A stretch of DNA of 64,000 bases from the NCBI GenBank assembly GCA_035582835.1, contig JAYKAV010002486.1:615860-679859 (forward strand), written 5' to 3'. The notes under the pieces were generated by a model that made no database searches, had not been told where the DNA came from, and saw only the letters and a program-made list of their open reading frames with translations. The DNA is from Phoebastria nigripes. Taxonomy: Eukaryota; Chordata; Aves; Procellariiformes; Diomedeidae. Made by a program: the position numbers and the translations under genes. Below are positions 12,901-24,300 of this stretch, in pieces. Numbering within the stretch: position 1 is the stretch's first letter; every line of letters begins with the position of its first letter.

Positions 12901-15900
12901 ATTTTTTTTTTCTTCTAGAGAGTCACAGGTAAATACAAAAGTATATTGTCCAGTGTAGTTTTGCTCAATAAATATTTTTCCCCAGTTGGAAAGGTTTTCA
13001 CTCTATGATGCATTCATTACTGTTTTACACAGGGCTGTGTGGAGGAATATATAATGCAACTTCTACATCCCTGACTGCAACATCTCCTAACTTCCCAAAT
13101 GAATATCCACCATTTACTCTCTGTACTTGGGTCATTGATGCCCCTCCACAGCAGCAAGTCAGGGTGGTGGTAGAGGGCTTCCACCTCCATTCCAGCCAGG
13201 ACTGCTCTCAGAACTACCTAGAGCTCCAGGACTCGCCAACAGTAAGAAATTTACAGTTGATACCATTCCCCATTCACATTCAGCTCCCTTCACTCTTTGT
13301 AAAGAGAGGAGAAACCCATCATTTGGTAATAGATTAACTGATGATTCTGTGTGAGGGGCACATCCAAAGCACTTAAGGTGTGTTAACTGGTACACAGACT
13401 TCATGGAAGCATGCTATACACACATTGAATTAGACCTGGTGTTACACAATTTTTCACAGTTGCACCAAGAACACCCAGAAAATGTAACACCCAGAAAATA
13501 CTGCCCAACAGCAAGTTTTCATAAACTAATTGTACTTCCTCCCATCCAAGAACCATAATAAAAATGAATATTCATACCAAGAAGACTGTTTGTAAAAAGC
13601 ACCAGAAAAAAAACCTGTTTATGTCCCTTGTAGTATACCTCCTTTCATTCTTATTTTAGTATGAAAATACCTGTTACATTTGATTTGTTTCTCATAATAA
13701 TTGAACATAAAATGTTGAGAAATTATTAAGTGATTTCCATGAGAACTTTAAAATGCGATTGCATAACTGGTATAGAAAGTGTTGAGAGATTTATTCACCT
13801 CAAGTTCAGTAAGTAGAAAACTGAATTATATCATTAAGTAACTTGTGACATGTATTGAATTCCAGCACAGCCAAGGATCAGTCCATAGATTCTGTGGCAC
13901 TGAAACTTTTCCAGTCCCTGAATTTTATTCTTATGATCGCACAGCCATCGTGACTTTCAAATCAGATGAATATATGATTAATAATGGAGTCAGATTTACC
14001 TATCAAGCTACAGGTAAGCTTGAAGAAATGTCTAAAAAATCTACCTACCATTCTCTTTGTTTATTCCATACAGCAATACAGAGATCTGAAATGCTTACAT
14101 GTTTCTGGTTTTCTGTCTCAAGGTTGCAGCAGAGAGTATAACCAGCCATTTGGTTACCTGAAGAGCCCTGGCTGGCCTGGTCGTCACCCCAATAATATCG
14201 ACTGTTCTATCATTCTACGAGCTCCCCTAAATCACACAATTTCTCTCTTTTTCCATGCTTTCAGTTTGGAAGACAGCATCCAGTGTTCACGTGATTTCCT
14301 AGAGGTATCAAGCAAGTATACGTATCTTGTGGGCCTGTGTCAAAATCTGCTGAATTCAAAGGATATTAATAAGCTTGGATCAAGTCTGANCTGAACTGAC
14401 ATTAGGGACTAATTTATTGCTACTATTTTATGGTGAAAGGGACTCAGATGTTATAGTAAGAGGTTAAACAGTACACACTATAGTAAGTCCAAAACCAATG
14501 AACATATAGTTTCATTATCATCAGCTAACTCATCTTTACCTAGCTCTTGTTGATGTTACCCAGTTAACAGAGCAAGCTGGGATAGTTTTCATTCAATATT
14601 AACATCTGTGCATGAACAGAAAGCCATAAATATGAGTGCTTTCGTTCCAGCAGTTGATTCCATCTGCTTGATATTTTTCTTAAGAAGAATGTTTTTTTTC
14701 TAAAAAAGCATTTTTTCTTTAAAAAAAAAGGAGCTCTAGTAACAAGTGTAGGATACTTGCAAAGGTACTTTGTGTCAATAAAAGGCATATCCTCCTACAC
14801 AATCCTCACTCTGTCCTTTCACGCTTGTTGAATGTTTCCCTATTCACTGGTCAGATGACAAAAACCAGATGTCTGTGGCAGAATCATTATTTAGTTCTCC
14901 TTTCATATCCTTTTTACTGTCTCAAGAAATGGATCTGAGCACCAGCATTATTGGAGCTCAGAAAAAAAATCAGATTAAATCTGAGCTATGTAATATGATA
15001 TGTGTCTTACTTAATGTGACCAGGGAAAAGAGTGGTCTGCAGGGTAAAGAATTAATCTTTTCATCTGGAATATTAACGTTTCTTATGAAAAGTAAAATGT
15101 GGGCTTGAATTGCAAAAGCACATCTTAGCTACTAGTCAAGTAATTTTTTCATTTAGGAGATGTACCACACCATAAAATTTAGCTACCTGTTTCTGATGAT
15201 ACTTGTTCTGCGCAGTTACTTACAAAACTCAGACAGACTGGTTAATGGTCTCTTTTTCCTTTTATAGAGGAATATATAGTAGGAAAAATAACAGTATTAA
15301 AATGACAGTTTTGGTATGCATGCAAGTCACTACATAGTTTGTGCTTGTATCGCTGCATAATTGTACTGGTGTATAACTAGCATAGGGTTTAATGTTGACA
15401 ATGTTTTTTTGTGTCCCTTGAAGGTCAGAAATGGGAGTGATGTGCAATCACCACTACTTGGCAGGTTCTGTGGAAACACTGTGCCCAGTCCCATCTTCCC
15501 CAAAAACCATGTTGTCTACCTTCGTTTCAAGAATGATTTTTCAGGGGCTCATGATGGATATGAAATTACTTGGACTTCATCATCAAGTGGTAAGGCTGTA
15601 ATTAAAAAGTAATTCCACTTAGCAATTGTACATAGAGGGAAAATACAAAAATGTGGAATTCTGCTCAGTTTGGACCCTGCCCCATCAACATTTAAGACCT
15701 TCCCAAGCACCCATGTCCACCCTATTCAGTCACTGGAGGGAGGTAGTTGTTCCTGAAGACCAGTGGGGCGAGATCCATTTTATGTGATGGAAGCAATTCC
15801 CTCTCTCTAATGTTGACTTTAGCAACCTCAGAGGATGTAGTCCACTTAAGATGAAGATCTACCTCTTTCACTGAGAGGTCAGAAAATATCAGGAACATCT

Positions 15901-18179
15901 ATCTTGAGATCCACAGGTGGTGGTAGTGGTGACTCAGCCTACTCCATTAATAGTCCAGTTATGATATGCCCTAGGATCTTGGCACTGCTAAGCCTGAAGA
16001 GGACTGAAATTTGCCCCAAGAAAATAACCTAACTATAATGCTGTGTAGTGACTATATCATAGACACATTCATAAATGGCTTATGAAATGGCAGTGAATAG
16101 CTGGGTAATAGTTTGTTCATGACACTAAGTTACTGGAGGTAGGAAAGCTCATGGCCAGCTGAAAAGCACTGCAGAATAACCTTACAGTATTGAGTGGCTT
16201 GGTGATGAAAAGGCAGATAAAGTTCAGTGTAGGAAAGTGTTGATGAAGAACGTGGGCAAAAAAAGACAATCCTAACTTTACTACAAAAATATGGGTTCTG
16301 AGTTGACTTTTAATACTCAGCAACAAGATCTTGGGGATAAAATAGTTCCATGAAAACAAGGAACCTCACTGCTCACTAATAGTCAAGTAGGCTAGCGCAA
16401 TGCTAGGAATTGTTGGGAAAGGAAGAGAGAACAGACAGCCACTGTGTAAATCCATAGTTCTCACAGAAATTGAATGATATGCACAGTTCTGGTCTCCTTC
16501 TCTTATAAAGAATCCAGCATAACTAAGGGCTCAGCATAAAAAATGGCTTCTGTATGAGGTGTGCTGAGACTTTTTAATCTGATTAAGAAACTACTGAGGT
16601 CTATAAAATTCAGTGATATTGGATGATAAATAGTGATCAACTGTTCATTGACTTCTCCCATAGAAGAACTAGAGGCCATCAGATAAAGCCAGGAGGTGGT
16701 AGGTTCAAAACAAAACAAACAAAACAGTTCTTCACACAGTATGCAGTTAAGCTGTGGAGCTCCTTCCCATAGGATGCTACAAATTTACAGGGATTCGAGG
16801 GCTACCTGAACAAGTTCATGGAAGACATCTGATAAAGACTATTAAATACAAAGATGCCATCTCTGGGAGCTGTGAGCTCAAAATTTTTGGAGACTGTGAG
16901 AATAATCTGGGGCATGATCCGCACATGCTTATTCTTACTCTATAAACTTGCGTTTCTCCCAGGGCATCTGCTTCTGCCCACTGTTGGAGATTGAATTTTG
17001 GTATAAATGGCCTTTAGTTTACTTAATATGACTATTTTCTCTGAGTTGTTCTCTGTATTTTTCTATCAGATGAGGATTCACTACTTTTCATTCCAAAGAA
17101 CAGCCAAAAAGAATTTGTCTCTGAGTAGTTGGGAACTGAACCGACCAAGGCACAGACTTAAGACTTTGGTTCCCATTTCAAAGAGTTTTGTGGGTTTTGA
17201 TTTTTAATATCTAGTGATGGTCTAATGCCCATTGCATATTCTTCTCAGGCTGCTGAAGCTCGAGCCTCAGTTTTGTCTCTTATTGGAATAACACTTTTAT
17301 CCACATTCGTTGTTCCAGCTCCCAGCATCTCTCTGTTTTTCAGTAGTACTACTAATACTGTACTAATGTACTACATCGTGTAGTATCTTGTGAAACTAAG
17401 CCTTCTAAGCTAATTAACAGTGTCTGTTTCCAGGATGCGGAGGAACATTATACGGCAGCTCTGGCTCATTTGCTAGTCCCAGCTACCCTGCAACTTATCA
17501 CAACAACACTGACTGCGAGTGGGCTATTACTGTGCCCAAGGGACGAATTGTCACAGTGAACTTTGATTTCATCAGCATCGATGACCCAGGGGATTGCAGT
17601 AGCAACTATCTCGTCCTTTACAATGGGCCAGATGCCAGCTATCCCCGAGCCGGGCCATACTGTGGGATGGTATGTATTCCCTACTGTCTGTGACCCTGTA
17701 AGTGGTTAAAATGTATCTTTACTGTTTCATATTTAGGATTGTTTCCCCAATTCTGGCTTGAATTCCATACAGATGAGTGGAAGTGAAGGCATAAGGCGTG
17801 TGTGGCACCTTAGAAGCCTTCCAATGCAGACCTTACAGTGACATCTAGTGGGAGGCACCATCAAGCTATTTTGCTCTGTATTTAGTTGTATTTATGATTT
17901 AAATACTTGTAATACCCTGAGGGAGAAATGCAAAAGCAGTATCTAGCACAGACCTGAGGTCCCTTCCAAACTATGATCCGATTTGTGCCTCAGTTTTAAC
18001 TCTCTGACTGGCTTTTGCAAAGGATCTTGGTGTTCTATAAAGCTTTTCATTTTTCTTGTCTTTACTTTTAGGACACAAACATCTCTCCATTTACTGCTAC
18101 ATCTCATCAAGTCTATATAAAATTTCATGCTGAATATGTGACTTTACCATCAGGATTCCAGTTAAGCTGGACGAGCTAG
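723..18179 (+). CDS. CUBN: Cubilin, 3' part of the gene (nine exons)
   Basis: Joined exons: 723-940, 11322-11527, 12391-12553, 13033-13241, 13866-14013, 14123-14304, 15424-15589, 17434-17669, 18072-18179. They give 544 complete codons plus TAG. The protein is a string of CUB domains, each with four cysteines, a start like CGG, an inner C..[DN][YF]L motif and an FCG motif. Each domain is split over two exons; domains begin at phase-1 junctions and most are cut internally at phase 0. Cubilin has 27 CUB domains and no membrane segment, and here the frame stops right after the last CUB, so these are CUB23 (second half) to CUB27. Cubilin is the extracellular receptor for intrinsic factor-B12, albumin and apoA-I, held on the apical membrane by amnionless and internalised with megalin. 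RSU1 follows on the same strand, as in other amniotes. The 5' exons lie outside the window. Other CUB proteins are unlikely because of the uninterrupted CUB tandem and the neighbour. Confidence 0.95.
3050..3160 (+). mobile_element. CR1 LINE 3' tail fragment
   Basis: The segment reads like the terminal 110 bp of avian CR1: AACCTGTTCTAGTTGAAG, GTCCCTGCCCATGGC, TTGGACTAGTTGACC, then CCAAACTATTCT and the terminal GATTCTATGA. It aligns by eye with the ends of the copies at 33761 and 63092. It is 5'-truncated, as nearly all CR1 copies are, and carries no coding sequence. Confidence 0.9.
3885..4000 (+). mobile_element. MIR/L2-like 3' tail, very old
   Basis: The stretch contains TTTTCAGTCTGTAAAATGAG followed by AATTACACCTCC, which resembles the shared 3' end of MIR SINEs and L2 LINEs. 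The match is short and decayed, and the family cannot be assigned by eye. Confidence 0.4.
4955..5085 (+). mobile_element. Ancient amniote interspersed repeat-like segment
   Basis: The order of short matches (CACTAGGCACTGCACAGGC, CACAAAGAGATTATGATTTA, then CCAGATGGATATAGACAGGC) recalls an old repeat seen widely in reptile and bird genomes. It is heavily diverged and I do not assign a family. Confidence 0.4.
10517..10553 (+). repeat. A-rich tract
   Basis: Two runs of 17 and 15 A are separated by GAAGT. No LINE or SINE body is visible just upstream, so a retroposon tail is not established. Confidence 0.8.
11322..11527 (+). CDS. CUBN: CUBN exon: first half of CUB24
   Basis: The exon starts after TTCGTCAACAG in phase 1 and ends at AAA before GTAAGA in phase 0. 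It encodes a linker (GPQNG), CGG, then the second cysteine in LDCVW, the FVLE acid and CRYDYVK. Possible N-glycosylation sites are NVT and NLT. It joins in frame to the exon at 12391. Confidence 0.93.
12391..12553 (+). CDS. CUBN: CUBN exon: second half of CUB24
   Basis: It starts after CTTCTTTCAG in phase 0 and ends with one base before GTAAGT. It encodes [14 protein letters not shown] and FITDNS, completing CUB24 with all four cysteines and all three expected calcium-binding acids. One ambiguous base at 12530 leaves one residue undefined (Asn, Ser, Thr or Ile). Confidence 0.93.
13033..13241 (+). CDS. CUBN: CUBN exon: first half of CUB25
   Basis: It starts after TGTTTTACACAG and ends in phase 0 before GTAAGA. 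It encodes [10 protein letters not shown], then LCTWVID and [15 protein letters not shown]. The calcium-site acid found as FxLE in neighbours is FHLH here, and the D of the CxxD motif is N. NAT is a possible glycosylation site. Confidence 0.92.
13866..14013 (+). CDS. CUBN: CUBN exon: second half of CUB25
   Basis: It starts after GAATTCCAG in phase 0 and ends with one base before GTAAGC. It encodes [13 protein letters not shown], a Y-R-T-A-I-V-like strand (YDRTAIVTF), FKSDEY and [10 protein letters not shown], completing CUB25. Only 109 bp of intron separate it from the next exon. Confidence 0.92.
14123..14304 (+). CDS. CUBN: CUBN exon: first half of CUB26
   Basis: It starts after TTTCTGTCTCAAG in phase 1 and ends at GAG before GTATCA in phase 0. 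It encodes [29 protein letters not shown], the FSLE acid and CSRDFLE. NHT is a possible glycosylation site. The first cysteine is followed by SRE instead of GG, which is the least canonical start of the four complete domains. Confidence 0.92.
15424..15589 (+). CDS. CUBN: CUBN exon: second half of CUB26
   Basis: It starts after CCCTTGAAG in phase 0 and ends with one base before GTAAGG. It encodes [16 protein letters not shown] and [16 protein letters not shown], completing CUB26 with the three calcium-site acids present. NGS, formed close to the junction, is a possible glycosylation site. Confidence 0.92.
15590..17433 (+). other. CUBN intron with old repeat
   Basis: An intron of 1.8 kb, about half of it occupied by a decayed CR1-like remnant (16110-16930). 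The smaller CUBN introns at 11528-12390, 12554-13032, 13242-13865, 14305-15423 and 17670-18071 show no feature beyond splice signals and short A/T tracts. Confidence 0.65.
16110..16930 (+). mobile_element. Decayed CR1-like reverse transcriptase remnant
   Basis: Translating the + strand in shifting frames gives pieces of the C-terminal part of a CR1 ORF2: a D-L-G-D-K-I-V stretch near 16329, then [11 protein letters not shown] near 16395, and [14 protein letters not shown] near 16480, matching the order EKDLGV, ANxxLG, YCVQxWSxxxKKD seen in the intact copy at 62265. Stops and frameshifts are numerous. Downstream, 16750-16930 may belong to the same element. It is far older than the copy at 62106, and the boundaries are approximate. 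Confidence 0.6.
17434..17669 (+). CDS. CUBN: CUBN exon: first part of CUB27
   Basis: It starts after GTCTGTTTCCAG in phase 1 and ends at ATG before GTATGT in phase 0. It encodes [41 protein letters not shown] and GPYCGM. It is longer than the other first-half exons because the split falls after the fourth cysteine. NNT is a possible glycosylation site. Confidence 0.93.
18072..18179 (+). CDS. CUBN: CUBN last coding exon with stop
   Basis: It starts after TTTACTTTTAG in phase 0. It encodes [21 protein letters not shown] and GFQLSWTS, then TAG at 18177-18179. No transmembrane segment or anchor signal follows the last CUB domain, which fits cubilin being held at the membrane through amnionless. 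Confidence 0.93.
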   Translation, partial: DTNISPFTATSHQVYIKFHAEYVTLPSGFQLSWTS

Positions 18180-18390
18180 AACACTCTTTAGAAGAAATAT
18201 ATTACCATTCCTTGCTCTACTGAAGAGACTTTCAGTCATAAAATAAGTTTGAAATCCGGTTATGATAATTGCAACTGAAGTAAGGCCTTTTAAAAATTAC
18301 TGTAAGTGTAGCTGTTACGAATTTAGAGTTCTGTCAGAAAAATGTGATCTCCCATTGTACTGAAAATAAACTATTATCTACCGAACTGTG
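18180..18390 (+). terminator. CUBN: CUBN 3'UTR and polyadenylation signal
   Basis: A canonical AATAAA lies at 18365-18370, 186 bp after the stop. Cleavage would be expected shortly after it, at roughly 18385-18400. The 3'UTR is therefore short. The exact end is inferred, not seen. Confidence 0.7.
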
Positions 18391-21300
18391 AAAATGAGGT
18401 TATGCTAGTTTTTGAAACATATTTTTTATATTCTTCTACATAATTTCAAAAGCTCTGAGTAAATATGCCAAAAAAAAGTTTTACATTTAATGCTATAGGA
18501 AGTGAATTAGCCAGGATAAAACATAAACACAAAATATTCAACGTAAAGTTGATAAGAGGAGCTAAGATATGAAGTTGTCTTTAATTAGTTCTACAGAGTT
18601 ACGTGGTTTTGTCCCAAGCATCTTTGAAAGCGTTACCGAAATTTTTATTCAAACTACAATAACATCAGACATATTGCTAAAAAATGGCTGCTGTCCTACT
18701 ACCACTTACACAGATAACTTTGCTGAAGAACTTTCTGTAATACTGTGGATTGGGTGTAAGAACCCGGCTGAATAAGTACTCAAGCATTCACTGAAGTGTA
18801 ACACAGTAAGGACGTGCTGTGTTGTTAAATCTTACCACATCAAGAAGTAATGTCAGGATCATGTTCAATATACACAAATACCTGTGATTATATTTATTGA
18901 GTTATATCTTTAAGCTTCAAAATCTATTTTACAACTGAATTTATGAAAAACTTGTGAGATTTTTAGTAACTGATTCATCTTCCTAGTCATCTTGTAGGCA
19001 ACTTCCTTTTTGTAAAACAGATGTAACTTCAGAATAGGGCAGACATAAAAATATCAGTTGACTTGTGACTAGAATTAGTTTGTTCCTTCCCAAGGCTAAC
19101 ACACATCATACATAAAAAATGTTGTTGGCGGGGTCTACAGGGGACACTGATTCCCACCATGAAACATTTTTTGTCACAACCCAGAACGAATGACCAATTC
19201 ATTTCCCAAATGTCACTTGTGATGAACAGGCAAGAGGAATTTACACTGCAGCAGAGGAACACGGGCCTCATCAGAACTCTCACTTCATAACCATTACAAA
19301 GAGTCAGTCACAGTGAAAGTAATTCCTTAACGTGATTGTTGCAATAATTAATTATGAAATGACATTAAAATGTTAANGGCAGTTCTAACAAAATCTAGGA
19401 CCTCTTTGAAGATTTTCCCAGTGAATGCCAAAAAAGCCATCATTCCATAAACATACAAAACTTCATAGCGGCTGAGAAGCCATCCTGGTTAAAAGAAATG
19501 TAGAAAACACAAAACAGACAAAAAGGGCAAAAAGGTNGATGGTAAGCTATAAAATACAACTCAAAATGATCTGGTAATAAGTGAGAAAGAAAGAAACCTA
19601 CGAACTCCCACTGGCCAATAGAATTAGATGTAAGCCAGCATTTTAGAATTGTCCAAGCACCAAGAAAAACCTAGCCTATGTACAGGTGATACTCCTGCTA
19701 ACATGCTGAAGTATAACATGGAAAAAGGAGAAATATTTGGATCAAACTAGGAGACATCTATGTCCTACTGAGCTGCTGGCAAAACAGAAAGTTCCTCTAA
19801 TAAGGGAAGACATAAAAGGCCATATAGTCAAATTAAACATTTTCAGATTACTGGCATGCAAACTTTTGCTCAGAGTCCACATCAAACTGATTTCATATTA
19901 GCAATCAAGGGATGATACAATCTTTGTCCATAAAATTTATTAAAAAGCCCATAAAAGGGACAGCAAGCAGTAAAGAAAACAAAGTCACCTGAACTACCTG
20001 GAGATAAAGCTACAAAATAAGCTCTAAAGATAGCAGTGTGTAAGACACTGCAAGTAGAATCAAGCATGGCTTCAGCTGTTTGCCTGCAGAGATCAGGAGG
20101 ACTTTATTTCTTCCTTGTGGACGCTGCATCACTGGGCTTTGTGAACGTCGATTGTGGTTTTGACCTTCCTATGAATGACCATTGATTTGGTGCAGTTGGT
20201 GCAGGGCAGAGAATCCCCTCAAGATCTGGCTGCTGTCTCTTGGTGCTGGGTGGCTGGTCATGGAAGCCTCAGATTTTAGGCAAGAATCGGCTTGGCAAGA
20301 ACATTGTCATTTTCTGCATTTCACCAGCCTGGAGCACAGCTCTGCTGGAAGCCACAGGTGAAAGGGAAGGGCGCGTCTCCCCCAAACAGCTCCCTGCCAG
20401 TGTGGGTAGTGCTCTGCGGTACGTTCATTTCTCTTGTTAAAAGTGGATCATGCCCTGACGGACAATGAGTTCTCAGGTTAAACCTTGGCCTTGTCAGGAG
20501 TATGACAGAGCATAAACTGACAAACAATACAAACCTGTATATGGTTTTAATGAATGAAGTTAATTAGTGGCTTTTTGCGACTGGTATCAGCCACACATCG
20601 TACAGTTTATGGACACAGAGTCAAGTTCCCCGAGGACACCCTCATCCCTATGCTTGCCGCGCTGAGGCTGGCCTACTGTTGACTTAGTGAATAGTATGTA
20701 GTGCGATCTGGTGACCTGTGATGGGCATGAGGCCATTCTGGTAACACAACCTTTAGCCTTAAGCTCTAGAGGGGAACTGCAGTTAAACGGATGAGTTTGC
20801 TGAGATCTGTACTTCAGAAAGATTCATTTCACTAAGAGAAAAAGCATGTTTCACTTTAAAGCAGATTAAATGTTTTCAGACATTTTTTGATATGATAAAT
20901 ACTTGCTCTTGGCATGACTGTCACAATGTCAAACAAATTCTATGGAATCATTGAACTTCTGCAGAAGAAAAGACTAAAGAGCACAATGAATGGGAGGAAG
21001 AGAAATTTGTAAGATTNTTTTTTTTTTTTAATCTAACAATAACGAATGCTTGGTGCATCTTTAAATGTTACAAATATTCCATACCTGTGCATAATTTTAT
21101 TTACAAATGAGTAAAATGCATGAGGTTCTTTAGAAAAAAAATGAAAGTCCAGCAGAGAATTCGTGCTCATGAAGACTGTTGAATGAAGCTGCTGGTACAA
21201 GGTTCAATTGATCTAGCCCAACTGACTCTNGCCAAAAATAGTCAAAGTCTAAAATTAGAGTAAATTATCAAACCCATTCTTTAAAAAAACAGGAACAAAA

Positions 21301-24300
21301 AGTAACCCACTGCTGTCCTCTAACATTTTATATGAGGAACCACAACAGAAATACCACTGCAGAAGTACTAAAGTAGAGGCCCTTAGAGGAGANAGCTGGT
21401 GCTAAGCCATGTTTCTGTCTTGGAAGGTAAGGAGTCATTTAAAACACTTGCTTTAAAATGAATGCACAGCAAAAGCAAACAGAACAACTAAACAGATAAT
21501 TTAAAAAGAATTATTCCATGAAACTTCTGTGTNTTTTTTGCAGTGTACAATTCAAAAGACAAAATCCGCGTTTAGTTAAGATTTATGGCTTCATCTCACA
21601 ATACTGGCATGAATATCTTTGCTTTTATGTCTGTGCACATTGCTGTCTATTTTATAGATAACGTCGTAGTTCTGAATGTTGCGCATCCATATTATGATAC
21701 CTGCATGACTACAACCAACCTCCCCCCTGTCAACAACAAAGCACGGATAATAAGTGTGCATGTTTTCACTTCCTAGAGCCTGTATGTTTTTAACTTAGGT
21801 GTAAATCTTCTGCATGTTATGATACATATTTATTCTTACATAAAGGTATAGTTTATGAGACAGTTATATATAAATGGTAAGCATTCCAAAGACTAGGATT
21901 TGAAGAATAAGCACTAAAAGGTCCATAACAGTATTTTTTAATCACCCTTCCCATGTGGTGGGGCTATTCTTTATAAACAATAAATGACAAGTAACACCAG
22001 AATGAGATCATTGGGGCTATAGTTACTTGAAGTAAAGGAGGAAGAAGATATACAGCTAAAATTCTAGAAATCATGGTGCTGGTCAATTTAAAACATTAGC
22101 TAATTTTAGTTAAATTTACAAAGCAATTTTGGCTGAAAAACAGTTTTCACTCAGCTCATAAAGCAAAGGAGGAGGTGTCTCAGTTTCCCACAGTAACTCA
22201 AGATAAGTGTCCTTGGCACCAGAATTAACATATTTAGTGTAATTATTTTTTGTCAGCTGCCAAACTAAAACCACAGAATTATTCTGCAGTCCTGATTAAA
22301 ATGAAATGTAACAAAAATTCATAGCATTGACTAATGTTCATAACAACAACAGCAGCAACAATACAGGATTACTAACAAATAAATGTTTAAAATGTTTATT
22401 AGTTGATAATAAAAAAAGAGGCCAGATTCTAGAAGTTTGCTTTTATAAGGCAAAGATCAGCAAAATAAATATTGTGTGCCAGTTGTCAGACATAATTACT
22501 GTAATGTTGATGGATAAATTTTTAGTAGCAGTACCTAGCAGTATACAACTGTTTTTGCAGGGGCATGTTGCTGTTGTATCGTTTTGATGATACGCTAACC
22601 CTGTGCTAACATTGACCGTTATGATAGCTTTTCTTGGAGGTGAAAAAAAAGGATAAAAATAGAATAATAACATAAAACCTCATTTCCTTGGTTAGAACCA
22701 CCTAGGACAGCCAGAGCAAGGGCAGCGTCAGAGCCGCTCCTCCCCTTGCTGCTCCCCAGCACAGCGAGAGGAGCTAGCGGGAGGCACGTCCAGCGCTCAA
22801 GAACCAGTGCAGGGAGCAGCTTCTCCCTCCTCTTGCCACCACACGGCAGCTGCAGCCCTGCCATACAATCCTGGCCATACGTCTACCTCAGAGTCACCTA
22901 CTGTAGCCTGCTATCCTAAGGACAGAAGGCACATGCCAGCCTCTGCAAAGAATTCAGGCATTTGCTCCTCAAACATTTAAGCCAAGTGACAAATTTAGAA
23001 TGAATCTGACAGATATCAAAGATATTTTATAGTTGTTTCATAAGCAAAAAATCAGTAGCTGGATAGTACAGCGAGACTTAGATTGGAGAAGCCTGTACTG
23101 TGAGCTCAACTGCCATAGATAGGGGGAGTGCTCCGCTGGCCAGTCCCCAGACACAGGCTGACCAGCCCTCTGGCTTGGGGTATAGAGAGAGCTGAGGATA
23201 TTTGGGGTCAAAGGGGTTACAGAAAAACTGGGTGTACTGGGAAGAGGCGGTAGGGGATAAGAGAGAGGAGATGGGGTTACTGCAGTGGCATAGGCCCTCT
23301 GCAGGAAATTAGTCTTTGTGAGTATGACTGCTAATGGAACAACCTGAAAATTAAGTTTTCAAGATCGGGGAAGGACCTTGGACAGTGTGGCATGTGTACT
23401 TACTTTCCCACGCCTTCTCATCCAATTGATATTTAGTACTTCACGAGGAGCTGAGAAGCTTTAAAAGGAAGGCTTGACAGCAACTCCTCTTTGCCAAATC
23501 CAATGCAGACCTGACTAGGGTATTGATTAGTGCATTTACTCAGATGAAAGGTTTGCTAAAGCAGGAACCAAAGTAGATCGCATAGGTGTGAGTGATAGAT
23601 GAACTATTTACACAACAAGAGGATCATAAAATTAGGTGGATGGTACCAAAAAACCCCATCCTGACAAAAGGGAATAATGGCAATGTTTATTAAGCAGGGA
23701 GTAATTAAATACTTCTAAGTAAGGGTAGAAGGTGGTCATCCAGGCCACGTGCAAGGTAATACGCTATTGTTTTGGCCACTGCATAAATGGGGCAGTGAGA
23801 AGCCAGGTGAGCTTCCCATTAGCCATGATGACACCGTTTCGTGAGCATCTTGTCACAATCACGTGTACTTTATCTGTTTGTTGGAATAAGCAAGTTAGGA
23901 CCATATTTTATAGACAATGAATCTGCCTAAGCCTTTGCTACTAAATGAAGCCTACAATGACGATGGTTCTCCATGAAACAAGAACAGTGGACATGCTGGC
24001 ACCTAGGTCTTTGGGAAAACTGACTGGTGGCAATCAGGGCATTTTCTTAGACAGGAAAGGGATCCTGATTCATCTTCCTGCAGACAAAAAGGAACTGTAC
24101 GTCATTGTCTTGTACATCTGAGTGACTGTGTGTTCTGCTGCGCAATCTAGATGAAAGGAAGTTTTTCCAGCTGTGCTTTGTAAGAAAGACCTGAAAGCAG
24201 CCTGTAACTTCAGGAAAAGACTCAAGGTAGTAAAGGCTATTTAGGGATAAACATGCTACAGTTCCGCAACCCAGAATTAAACCCTTACATTCCTGAAAAA

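Noticed and set aside
20070..20760. Possible retrocopy or LTR piece in the intergenic region
   Set aside because: Composition differs slightly from the surroundings and some short frames are open, but no ends, target copies or recognised protein fragments are visible.
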